Made by a program: the position numbers and the translations under genes
Source: Sabethes cyaneus
Taxonomy: Eukaryota > Arthropoda > Insecta > Diptera > Culicidae
NCBI RefSeq assembly: GCF_943734655.1
Contig: NC_071354.1
Span: forward strand, 36,109,347-36,173,346
DNA length: 64,000 nucleotides
Reading direction: 5' to 3'
The notes under the pieces: generated by a model
The model's database searches: none
The model's input: only the letters and a program-made list of their open reading frames with translations
Told to the model about the DNA's origin: nothing
In this document: one piece after another, positions 46,012-55,454 of the stretch
Numbering within the stretch: the first letter of the stretch is position 1
Layout: each line of letters starts with the position of its first letter

Positions 46012-49000
46012 ACTGGCAACGGAATGGAAGGCGGCAGGAAAATTTGATGATGCAACGCTTTCTTGGAAAACTTCTGCAAAAAGTAGTGAAACCAATTGTC
46101 TATTTGTTCAAGCGAAATTCAAACACACGCGTACCATTGGACAGCTGGACATCTTTCCTACAGAGAAAAAATCACAGGACAATGGAGAATTTTCTTTATA
46201 CAAATACGTTATGTCCTTTTCCAACATGGGAAATAATAATGAAAATGTTAGTGGACAAAAGCATTTTGTTATTTACACTAACGCCAACGTGAATTCTAGC
46301 GCCGAGTCATGCTTTGTTGAAGCCGACCATCGCACACATAATGCTCTAAATCTTTTGTGGACAGGAAGGAGATTTTTGAAGTTGAAAGCAGGGAAGGAAC
46401 AAATTGAAAATATATTTCACGTTGCTAATAATGATTTCAATGCCCTGTTCGATGGAATCGCATCAATTTTCTGGGATAATGGCTCAGAACTGAACGTATC
46501 CTTGTTCGAAAAGTATCGCGGTGCGTTAAACTGCAAAGTTCTAGTTGTAACTGGCGGTGCAGTTCGATTCACTCCTCGGTTCGTGAATAACAAGAACCTC
46601 AACCAGCCGGAACTGCAGCTGCGTGAACGAATTATGGCGCAAGACAAAGATGACGGTATGTTGAAAGCTGCAAGTAAACAACATAAGCAACTCGCGGAAA
46701 TTTTAAATGCAAATTCCAGACCAAAATGCAAAACTGAGAGTGACCTGCCTCGGTACATCGAAAAATCGGAAGTTGAAGATTTTTTGCAACAACTAACATT
46801 CGCCGTTGATCAACCGGATTACAAAGAGCTGGAAAAAATAATAAAAAGCGATTTTCAAAGGCATTCTTCTGTGACGGATTCGTTTTCGAAAAAGTGTTTT
46901 GCTGAAATGATGTACACGAAACTTCATCAAGTGATCAACAGCAATCTAGATACTGACCAATTGGAGTTTTTAAAAAACGATCAACTGCAGAATTTGATTC
47001 AAGAAGTACGACGTTTAATTAGTGGGCCTAAAACAACAATGCATACAGATATTTTTCAAGCTAAAATGCAAAGTTTGCAGCTGGAGTTCGATCGGATTTA
47101 TTTACCAAGGTCTTTGAATTTTATTAATCAAAATACAGCAATTATAACCAGCACAGAGCAAGGGTTATTGACGTCTCTAAAGGTGTATCAAGTACTGCGA
47201 AATCGAAACTACCGCTACTTCTCATTTCAAGATCTACAACCAGCCGTACTCCAGGAAGAATTGTGCAACGACTTATGCAATACCCAAGCCGATCTATATC
47301 TGGTGTTGAAAGATGACAACACGAGGTTTGAGTTCTGCACAAAGCTTGTACACAAAATTTCTTCCAACAGACAAGTGAAAATAATACTACTTACTCACGA
47401 GAAGGACTACGCAAAGAAGTTTTTTAGAGAGCACACCTATCAAATTACAGATCACAGTGAAATAAAACAATTGACCATAGAAAGTCGGCAAAAATTGCTT
47501 CAAAAGACCATTCTGTTCCAAGGAGTGGAATTGCGATTAGCAGAGCTAACCCATAACGAAGCAAAGCTACCGCTTCCTATAACGAATGAAACTTTCGAAA
47601 GGTTGATTCAGGACGAAGTCGTCCAAATTGGACCAGCACTTCCAAAGCAACCAGTCCGATATTATATCGCGCGAACAATCGGATGTCCTCAGCTGTCTTG
47701 CTCGACCGAAGATACGGACAGTTCGGAATCCGATCTTGAAGAAACGGAACATCACGGGCTAGGAAAACTCAGTGAAGAAGAGTTCATCGCTGTATCGGAC
47801 AACCTAGTGACGGTACTATCCACAATGCCTGGCACGGGTAAAAGTACTTTGTGGACGCGTCTGGCACAACTAGCCAAAAGGAAATACAACTCTAAATGGG
47901 TTTTGCATATCAAACTGGCAAATTGCTCGGAGCTGCTGTTGTCTTTAACGAAAGCCAACATTGCTGGAGAAGATGAACTTCTGGCGGTGAAATTTCTACA
48001 GGATGTCTTCAATTTCAGATCAGAATTCGAAAGATCTCTTCTTGAATATTATCTGAATTACGTACCGAAGTCTGTCTATGTTTTCTTCGATGGATTCGAC
48101 GAACTACCTTTTGAAACGGTGAAACGAGCAATAAGCATTTTTCAAAGTTTGTCAAATACTCGACTTTTTATCAATACCAGAACCCATCAACAGTCCGTTC
48201 TACAGGAACAGCTATCAATACAGCTTTACTCTCTTGAGCCAATTGGCAGAAACGATCAAATTAGGCTTCTTTCAACAAAGTTTCTTGGTTTACCATCGTG
48301 TGATAGTGAATATTTCAAACCGGTGAATAACTTTATGAACCAGCTCGCCGACAAACTACAGCGAAATCCTTTGAAAATTGCTGGCCTATTTGTAGGTGAA
48401 CCATTGATGCTTGACATGTTAGCCGAGGTATATAAACCAACCGTTGATGCATTTCGACTGCAACGGAATCCAACTGTTTTCGACAGCGTTGATCTGGATT
48501 CTCTCGACCTAATCGATCTTTTCGAGATGTTTGTTTATAATTGTTTCCAGAACGAGTACGTAGAGAAGCACAGCCTCGATAAAAACAATTTGCACAACAA
48601 AAAGTTGCTAGATGAAAATAATATATTGTATCAAGCGTTTCGGAAATTGCACAATTTCGTCGGCTTAGCCAAATTGGTCTCAACCAAGAAAATGAGTTTG
48701 ATTGTCCCCTGCAAGCAAGAGCGCGAAACTTTCCTGCACCAAATGGAGCACTTGTTGGACTCTAGAATCGTACCCAAGTGCAACAATGAAGTGCCGAATT
48801 TCATCCACTCATCGATAGCCGAATTTTTTGCCGCTAGGTGTTTGTTTGAGAATTTCGAACGGATGACCACGGAGCGTGCGAAGAAGATCTTCATTGTAAG
48901 CGAACAAACGCGAACCATCAAAAGAAAAAGTTACATAAGTACAACACTGGATCTGTACCACCAGGTACTGAGGGACCACGAGATAGCTCGGAAATTTTTC

Positions 49001-50965
49001 TTTTTGTGGGCTAAACATAATGAAAAATGTTGGGATAAGCTGGATTCCATGCTTTGGTGCATGCGCCCTTTCCCGCTGCAGTGGGCTTGTGAGCAAAATT
49101 TTGAGCAATTAGTGAACCGTTTACTTCAAAACGATTCTTCAATAGCTACCTTTCAAAATAAGGAAAAGAAAACCGCGTTGCATTCCGCCGTGGCTTACGG
49201 AAACCCTGTGATCTGTGGGCTTTTAATTGATCATCAGGCGGAGGTCAACGCACGGAACAGGTTTGGACAAGTTCCACTTCATGTGGCTGCCTGGTATGGT
49301 CACCATAAGGTAGTGGAACTACTCATTGCGAGAGGTGCTAATGTCGAGGCCGTTGATGGTCGGCGTCGAACTCCGCTACTAATAGCAGCTAACGCTGGTC
49401 ATTCGGATGTAGTTTGTGTTCTTATTGACAAGAAGTGCAATGTCAACCATCGAAACAAGTGGAATCAAAACGCACTCCACGTTGCTGCTTTCCGAGGCCA
49501 TACGGATATTGTGCATCTACTAATAGGCCAACAGATCCAGCTAAAAGTTGGAGGCCCCAAAAACTGGTTGAAGTTTCTCGGTCGTCTGAGCTCCAAGCAT
49601 TTTGATGTCGTTCGTGCATTAGTTCAGTATGGGGCTTCCTGCACGGCTGCTGATAGTTTGTTTTCTACTATTAATTGGGCAATTGAACACGATCATGTCG
49701 ATGTAATTCGTACCTTGTTGAAAGCTGAAGCGGTCGCTGGAATGTACCCAATTTCGAATTCAGTTGCTCTACTGAATGGCTCGTTGAAAGTGGCTGCGGT
49801 CATACTTAACGAAAGGCCAAGCCTTGCTGGTTTGAGCTTTCCCCTACATGCTACAGTCAAAGCTGGTAATTATGCTTGTACCAAAATTCTGCTGGACAAA
49901 CAAGCAGAAGTGAATGCTATTGATAAAACGGGGAGAACACCACTTGACTGGGCCCTGGTGGAAGGCCGTTCGGATATAAGTTTCTTACTGTTAAAAAATG
50001 CTGCGCGAATGAATAAAATTTCAATGTTCGAGGCCATAAATTCATCTCCTGACTGTGCTCGGTTATTGTTTGAAATGGGAAATCGCGACGACATTATAAG
50101 GGCAATTGACAGAGATGCAAGACCTGATAGTTGCTCATACTGGTTAGCTGCAAGGAAAGGGTTACCGAAGGAAGCTCTCGCTATTTTAACCTTTAAAAAT
50201 AACCTAAAAATATTCAAAAATCCTCTGCATGCTGCCGTAACAGTTGGTGGAGTTGATTTGGTGAATTATTTGCTTGAAAATCACGTCGATGTGAATGTGG
50301 TAGATGAAAACGGCATAAGTCCATTAGACCTAGCAATTGATTATGGACATGTAGAGGTTGTTGAGGCCCTACTCAAACATTCCGCACATCTGGGTAAAAC
50401 TTCGTTATTCCGAGCTATCGAGAAAGACCATCAGAACTCATTCAAATGCGTTCAATTATTGTTAGCACACGGAGCTGATCCTAATTCAACAAACACAAAT
50501 GGTCAGACCGCGCTTCATAGAACTGTCTTTTTGGGCCACCTGGAGAGTGCTGCCGTACTTTTACAGAACGGCGCTTCGATCATAAAAGATACGGAAGGAA
50601 CAACGCCTCTTCACCTTGCAGCAAAGCAAAATGCATACGAGTTCACTGAATTGTTGGTTAACCGTAAACTTGTGAAAGATTACATAAATGAACCAGACGG
50701 TAATGGATGCACAGCGTTACACATTGCCGCTCTATACCAGAGGCGGGTTGTGGCAATTTTACTGATTGATGCTGGTTCCGATGTAAACGCACGAGACCAT
50801 CTGCAGCGAACACCGTTGCATTATGCATCGGCCATAGGAATTGGAGCTGTTGCGCACATGTTACTCTCGAGAAATGCAGATCCATCCGCGACCGATTGGC
50901 AGGGGCTCACATTCACAGACTATCGACGGGGCGAGCGCAAACGTTTGCTGAAACAACGTACTTGA
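45836..50965 (+). CDS. NACHT (STAND) NTPase with ankyrin repeats and putative N-terminal PD-(D/E)xK nuclease domain
   Basis: Intronless 1709-aa protein. Residues 27-97 show GGARHGDAYQ, then ATE63, KFDD72 and FVQAK94. This E...D...QxK series, after a G-x-x-YQ-like helix, is the pattern of PD-(D/E)xK nucleases, closest in my reading to DUF4297/Cap4 dsDNA endonucleases. An undefined helical part (280-620) and an acidic linker (STEDTDSSESDLEETEHHG) follow. The NACHT core has a Walker A MPGTGKST (664-671), a Walker B VFFDGFDEL (749-757), a sensor arginine in NTRTHQQ (R782) and FIHSSIAEFFAA (989-1000) of the winged-helix end. About 16 ankyrin repeats run from 1110 to 1695. STAND proteins use ATP-dependent oligomerisation to switch on an effector; an immune role is inferred. 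The start may instead be Met14 at 45875, since AG at 45856-45857 could be a splice acceptor. The paralogue at 59630-64000 is about 93 percent identical. Confidence 0.85.
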   Translation: MNLLDYSRIPSRNMACTREEGLKKVGTLGGARHGDAYQVHLLMFLYERAGLETGYLDFKLATEWKAAGKFDDATLSWKTSAKSSETNCLFVQAKFKHTRTIGQLDIFPTEKKSQDNGEFSLYKYVMSFSNMGNNNENVSGQKHFVIYTNANVNSSAESCFVEADHRTHNALNLLWTGRRFLKLKAGKEQIENIFHVANNDFNALFDGIASIFWDNGSELNVSLFEKYRGALNCKVLVVTGGAVRFTPRFVNNKNLNQPELQLRERIMAQDKDDGMLKAASKQHKQLAEILNANSRPKCKTESDLPRYIEKSEVEDFLQQLTFAVDQPDYKELEKIIKSDFQRHSSVTDSFSKKCFAEMMYTKLHQVINSNLDTDQLEFLKNDQLQNLIQEVRRLISGPKTTMHTDIFQAKMQSLQLEFDRIYLPRSLNFINQNTAIITSTEQGLLTSLKVYQVLRNRNYRYFSFQDLQPAVLQEELCNDLCNTQADLYLVLKDDNTRFEFCTKLVHKISSNRQVKIILLTHEKDYAKKFFREHTYQITDHSEIKQLTIESRQKLLQKTILFQGVELRLAELTHNEAKLPLPITNETFERLIQDEVVQIGPALPKQPVRYYIARTIGCPQLSCSTEDTDSSESDLEETEHHGLGKLSEEEFIAVSDNLVTVLSTMPGTGKSTLWTRLAQLAKRKYNSKWVLHIKLANCSELLLSLTKANIAGEDELLAVKFLQDVFNFRSEFERSLLEYYLNYVPKSVYVFFDGFDELPFETVKRAISIFQSLSNTRLFINTRTHQQSVLQEQLSIQLYSLEPIGRNDQIRLLSTKFLGLPSCDSEYFKPVNNFMNQLADKLQRNPLKIAGLFVGEPLMLDMLAEVYKPTVDAFRLQRNPTVFDSVDLDSLDLIDLFEMFVYNCFQNEYVEKHSLDKNNLHNKKLLDENNILYQAFRKLHNFVGLAKLVSTKKMSLIVPCKQERETFLHQMEHLLDSRIVPKCNNEVPNFIHSSIAEFFAARCLFENFERMTTERAKKIFIVSEQTRTIKRKSYISTTLDLYHQVLRDHEIARKFFFLWAKHNEKCWDKLDSMLWCMRPFPLQWACEQNFEQLVNRLLQNDSSIATFQNKEKKTALHSAVAYGNPVICGLLIDHQAEVNARNRFGQVPLHVAAWYGHHKVVELLIARGANVEAVDGRRRTPLLIAANAGHSDVVCVLIDKKCNVNHRNKWNQNALHVAAFRGHTDIVHLLIGQQIQLKVGGPKNWLKFLGRLSSKHFDVVRALVQYGASCTAADSLFSTINWAIEHDHVDVIRTLLKAEAVAGMYPISNSVALLNGSLKVAAVILNERPSLAGLSFPLHATVKAGNYACTKILLDKQAEVNAIDKTGRTPLDWALVEGRSDISFLLLKNAARMNKISMFEAINSSPDCARLLFEMGNRDDIIRAIDRDARPDSCSYWLAARKGLPKEALAILTFKNNLKIFKNPLHAAVTVGGVDLVNYLLENHVDVNVVDENGISPLDLAIDYGHVEVVEALLKHSAHLGKTSLFRAIEKDHQNSFKCVQLLLAHGADPNSTNTNGQTALHRTVFLGHLESAAVLLQNGASIIKDTEGTTPLHLAAKQNAYEFTELLVNRKLVKDYINEPDGNGCTALHIAALYQRRVVAILLIDAGSDVNARDHLQRTPLHYASAIGIGAVAHMLLSRNADPSATDWQGLTFTDYRRGERKRLLKQRT

Positions 50966-51043
50966 TCTTTGTAGGTACCACCGTTTAACATTACCGTTGT
51001 CATCCATCGGATTCTTCATTCATCGTTAGACGAAAGTTTTATC

Positions 51044-51207
51044 TAGAGATGCCAATACCGGGAGGTATTTTGAAAACCCGTGCTTTAAAAGCTTTACCAG
51101 CGATTCAGGCTTCTTGAGTTGTTATTTGATCATGCAAAAAAATACCGAAAATACCGGTTTTTGGTCTTGGAAAAGGTAATACCGGTTAAGCCGGTATAGC
51201 ATCCCTA
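51044..51207. mobile_element. hAT-type MITE in the 3' UTR
   Basis: The ends TAGAGATGCCAATACCGG and CCGGTATAGCATCCCTA form inverted repeats, and further ATACCGG words sit inside. GTTTTATC is duplicated exactly at 51036-51043 and 51208-51215, the 8-bp length of hAT. It lies 79 bp after the stop codon of the NACHT-ankyrin gene and is absent from the homologous 3' flank of the paralogue. Confidence 0.85.
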
Positions 51208-51308
51208 GTTTTATCGTAGTATTTTTTACTGGAAGGCTAGAAAGAAAAATTTCTTATATCAAAATATTCATTTTCTAATTTATGTCTAACAAAAACACTA
51301 TTAAAGAA

Positions 51309-51314
51309 AATAAA
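51309..51314 (+). terminator. Poly(A) signal AATAAA for the NACHT-ankyrin gene
   Basis: First AATAAA downstream of the stop (344 nt away). The preceding ~70 nt (AAATTTCTTATAT, CATTTTCTAATTTATG) align with the 3' flank of the paralogue, supporting a shared 3' UTR. Confidence 0.5.
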
Positions 51315-51329
51315 CCTATGACAAATTAT

Positions 51330-51941
51330 TCCAATCATTCCTAGTCCATTTGATTTGTTAGAAAGTAGAAAACTTGAAAGAATTGCAGTTCATGCGTCGA
51401 CAACATTCCAGCCAACAGTTTTGTTCGTAAGTTTCGTTTAAATTTGCAACTGAGATTTATGACCATTGACCCAGTGTGCCTCACCGGGCGTTTTAAATTT
51501 GTTATCAAGTTTTAAACGTCTACCTACATCAAGCAAACGCTTCTTCTCTTACCACGCTCGTATAATAGTTTTTCTTTCGTATGATTATTTTTGCTAGCCT
51601 TACTGATGCAGTCAATACAATCTAAAGGGTGAACACGGAATTATAATAATTACAGCTGGCAATAACTTTTTTTTCATACTGGGTGTTGGCAATCAGGCAA
51701 AAGAGTTGGGCTACGATCTGCTCGTCGATCACGATCGTGCTGGTTGCTAGATGTGCCACTCTCAACTGCTCGACTTATGCTGCACTAAGTGCACAAAGAA
51801 GCGCCATACAATTGGCTCGATTAATAGCGCGGTGATTGATAGTACTGATCCCACTTATAATACGATTGGGCTTTGGCAATAAATTTCTTGGAATCAAATA
51901 ATTTATAAAAGTTTAATTGTAACTACGATATAGTGAAGCTA
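51330..51941. other. Intergenic stretch, nothing recognised
   Basis: No gene or repeat identified between the first gene's 3' end and the RTE-like tail. Confidence 0.4.
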
Positions 51942-51942
51942 A

Positions 51943-51973
<31 letters not shown>

Positions 51974-53376
51974 GGTGGCTTGCCGTCCTAAGACAAAGCC
52001 TGTTGAACAAAGTTTCTCCATGTAACTCGGTTGAGGGCTACCGCTCTCCGATTCCTCGGACATCGAGTACTCTCCGCCAGATCTCGCTCCACCTGGTCTA
52101 ACCATGTTGCTCGCTGCGCTCCTGGTCGCCTTGTTCCTATCGGATTTGAGGCGAACACCATCTTTGCAGGGTAGTTGTCCGGCAGTCTTGCAACATGCCC
52201 TGCCCATCGCATCCGTCCAGCTTTAGCTACCTTCTGGATACTGGGTTCGCCATAGAGCTGTGCGAATTCATGGTTCATCCTCCGCCTCCATACTCCGTTT
52301 TCCTGTACGCCGCCGAAGATCGTTCTTAGTACTCGTCGTTCGAAAACTCCGAGCACTCGCTGGTCCTCCTCGAGCATTGTCCATGTTTCATGCCCGTAGA
52401 GAACAACCGGTCTAATAAACGTCTTGTACAGGGTGCACTTTGTACGGGGACTTAGTCTGCTCGACCGCAATTACTTGTGGAGCCCATAGTAAGCACGACT
52501 TCCGCTGATAAGGCGCCTCCGAATCTCACGGCTGGTATCATTGTCCGCCGTTACCGCCGTGAGCCAAGGTAGACAAATTCATCGACTACCTCAAACTCAT
52601 CGCCGTCGATCAATATGCTACTTTGTTTTAGACGTATTTACCTTTAACTTCGCGCTTTAGTCTGGTGTGGTGGTGTTCTGCCGATAATATCCATGTCATC
52701 GGCAAAGCAGACGAATTGACTAGATTTGTTGAATATCGTTCCCCACGTGTTGATATCCGCTCGGTTCATAACACCTTGTGGCGCTATGTTGAACAGCAGG
52801 CATGAAAGACCATCAATTTGACGAAGCCCTCTGTGTGATTCGAATGAACTTGACAATCCACCCGAAATCCGAACACAGCACTGTGTACCATCCATCGTAG
52901 ATTTAATCAGTTTGATGAGCTTCCTGGGGAAGCTGTTCGTTCATGATTTTCCATAGCTCTTTCCGGTCGATGGTATCATATGCGGCTTTGAAGTCAACGA
53001 ACAAATGATGCGTGGGAACTCTGTATTCACGTCCCTTTTGGAGGATTTGCCGCAGTGTAAATATTTGATCCGTTGTAGACCGACCTTCGACGAAGCCGGC
53101 TTGATAAGTTCCCACAAATCTACTCGCAATTGGTGACAGACGGCGGAAAATGAGTTGGGACAGCACTTTATGGGCGGCATTGAGAACGGTGATCGCTCGA
53201 TAGTTCTCACAGTCCAACTTGTCGCCCTTTTTATAGAACGGGCAGATAACCCCATCTTGGTGTAGACAAACTGCCAGCTTTTCTGGTCCCATTTTAATAA
53301 GCTCCGCTCCGATGCCATCTTTTCCAGCTGACTTGTTGTTCTTTAGCTACATGATGGCCTCCTTAACTTTACCTAT
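51942..53376 (-). mobile_element. RTE-like non-LTR retrotransposon, 3' part (split by BEL element)
   Basis: Best-preserved copy of the main non-LTR family. On the minus strand, 53318-52903 gives the early RT (CPFYKKGDKLDCENYRAITV, then VFVDFKAAYDTIDRKELW-like). 52895-52644 gives GLRQIDGLSCLLFN and QFVCFADDMDIIGRT with the catalytic FADD box. 52470-51988 gives the C-terminal domain (ETWTMLEEDQRVLGVFERR, then MRWAGHVARLPDNYPAKM). The 3' end is an (ACTT)7 tail on + at 51945-51973, as RTE-clade elements end in short tandem repeats. Frameshifts separate the blocks. It continues beyond the BEL insertion at 57769-58183. Confidence 0.8.
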
Positions 53377-53921
53377 TGTTGCCACTGGGCACACTGCCTC
53401 AGATTGTTGATGCGCAGGGTTGGTTTAGACGAACGCTCGCAGCGAGCCCGTCAAATGTGACACTTGACAGCCGTCAGTAGACGGAAGTAAAAGGGGAACG
53501 AGAACTTGGCACAGTCGATGAATCCACTCGTGGTGATCACACTTAAAACTGTAATATGTTAAAACCTAAAGCTATATACAATTAGAATTATACACGATAT
53601 TATACGCTACATTGTTAAAATAGGCTAAATTGGTTATTCTAACATAAAACATAACAGTGAGTAACACAAAGTTTGAATAGATAAAATTAATTAAAATTAG
53701 TACGGGTTGCAGGTTATTTCTAAAATTACATATTTGTCTAAAGTGGTTAGTTGGATTAAGTCCGGTAAAGATACCGAAAGTGTAAGTTAATACGATTTGT
53801 TCTGTAATCTCTCTAATAAAAATATTCTTGCAGTTTAAAGCTGCATTACACCGTATATTGGTTTGTGCTGCTGAGAACCCGGTGTCCGGATTGATTAGTC
53901 TCTTTACTCCCCGCGCCAACA
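53377..53921 (+). repeat. BEL/Pao 5' LTR
   Basis: 545 bp, TG...CA boundaries, AATAAA at 53815-53820. No difference from the 3' LTR was seen by eye, including an identical 116-codon chance frame on the opposite strand. Confidence 0.95.
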
Positions 53922-53931
53922 TAACCTTTAA

Positions 53932-55389
53932 AACTCGGTAAGAGTTGGCAAGTACTATGAAACTGGGTTACTGTGGAAATGTGATGATGTGGAGTTGCCA
54001 GATAGCTATGCAATGGCTTTACGCAGACTGGAATGCCTGGAGCGCAGGATGGTCAGAAATCCGTCACTGAAGGATAATTTACATCGACAAATTGAGGAAT
54101 ATCAGCAAAAGGGCTATGCGCATCGGGCCAGCGATACGGAGTTGAAGGAAGCAAATCCCAAGAGAGTCTGGTATCTGCCATTGGGAGCGGTGGTTAACCC
54201 GAAAAAACCAGACAAAGTGCGCCTCATCTGGGACGCAGCGGCGGTGGTCAATGGGATCTCACTAAACTCCATGCTCCTCAAGGGACCGGACCAGTTAACA
54301 TCGTTAGCAGGAGTTCTTTTCCGGTTTCGACAATATGCGGTGGCAGTCTCAGCGGACATCAAGGAGATGTTTCACCAAGTGAGGATCAGGGAAGCTGACC
54401 GACACTCACAGAGATTTCTTTGGCGCGATGAACCCTCGAAACCACCGAGAATCTTCCTCATGGACGTAGCAACGTTCGGATCCACCTGTTCACCAGCGTC
54501 AGCGCAATACGTTAAAAATCAGAACGCTGCTGAGTTCGCAAAAGAACAACCCAAAGCGGTCGGAGATATTGTGCATAATACTTACGTAGATGATTATTTG
54601 ACTAGTTACGGTTCGGAAGTAGAAGCTACCAAAGTAGCGGTACAAGTGCGGGAGATTCAACTAGCGGGAGGCTTTCTGCTGCGAAATTGGCAGTCTAATA
54701 GTGCCTTTGTGATTGACGCTTTGGGTGAGCCACCGAAGACGGATGCTCGGCATTTGTTTATGGACAAAAGCAAGGACTACGAACGAGTATTGGGCATGCT
54801 TTGGCTGACAGATGCGGACATGCTCAGTTTTTGCACACAATTGAAGGACGAAGTGAGGATTATTATGGATAGTGATACCCCGCCTACGAAAAGACAGGTT
54901 CTGCGATGCTTAATGAGCTTCTTCGACCCACTGGGATTGTTGAGCTTCCTGATGGTGCACGGTAAAATATTGCTGCAAGATATATGGCGAGCCGGGATAG
55001 AATGGGATCAGAAGGTGAATGAAGACCAATGGGAACGCTGGCAAAGATGGACAGCTCTATTACGGCGTATATCTGAAATCAAGATTCCTCGCTGCTATTT
55101 CAAGAGTGCTACTGTTCACCATTATCGTGCACTGGAACTACACGTGTTCGTCGACGCGAGTGAAGTTGCGTATGCAGCTGTTGCATATTTTCGCATAGTT
55201 AGCGCTGATGGAACCCCAATTTGTACCTTGGTGGCGGCGAAGACTAAAGTCGCGTCCTTAAAACCATTATCGATACCGCGACTGGAACTTCAGGCTGCCA
55301 CTCTCGGAGTTCACCTGATGCGCTATGTTCAGGAGTCCCATTCTGTGGAGGTAGCAGAGCGGTTTGGTCGGATTCAGCTACGGTCCTAG
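53932..55389 (+). pseudogene. BEL/Pao pol, reverse transcriptase and RNase H part
   Basis: Open from 53932 without an ATG upstream of the RT (first methionine codons are internal; GTG at 53989 precedes ELPDSY). It begins with the pre-RT signature ETGLLWKCDDVELPDSYAM and continues with VWYLPLGAVVNP. Motif A is AVSADIKEMFHQVRI, and the active site NTYVDDYL has YVDD at 54583-54594. The RNase H start is LELHVFVDASE. The order and the YLPHH/YLPLG-type motif are typical of BEL/Pao. In the intact element these activities copy the RNA genome and remove it. The frame breaks at 55362-55366 within RNase H by loss of one T, ending in RIQLRS and a stop. Upstream gag and protease are deleted. Confidence 0.9.
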
Positions 55390-55454
55390 CTTGGCTGAGA
55401 GCGGATCCTAGGAAATACAAACAGTACATCGCTTGCAAGATAGGAGAAATTCTG

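Noticed and set aside
49870..50217. Minus-strand frames of about 100 codons inside the NACHT-ankyrin genes (also 60411-60734, 61502-61801)
   Set aside because: They mirror the coding strand of both paralogues and show low-complexity composition; shadows of the real genes.
45836..50965. The NACHT-ankyrin gene as a bacterial (for example Wolbachia) transfer, given its many ankyrin repeats
   Set aside because: The protein keeps eukaryote-like low-complexity linkers, has an insect-type leader and AATAAA signal, and is duplicated among insect transposons. Direct recent transfer is not supported, though ancient acquisition of the nuclease module cannot be excluded.
53572..53922. A 116-codon minus-strand frame, repeated identically at 57419-57769
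   Set aside because: It lies wholly inside the BEL LTRs and is repeated only because the LTRs are identical; no homology to a known protein was recognised.
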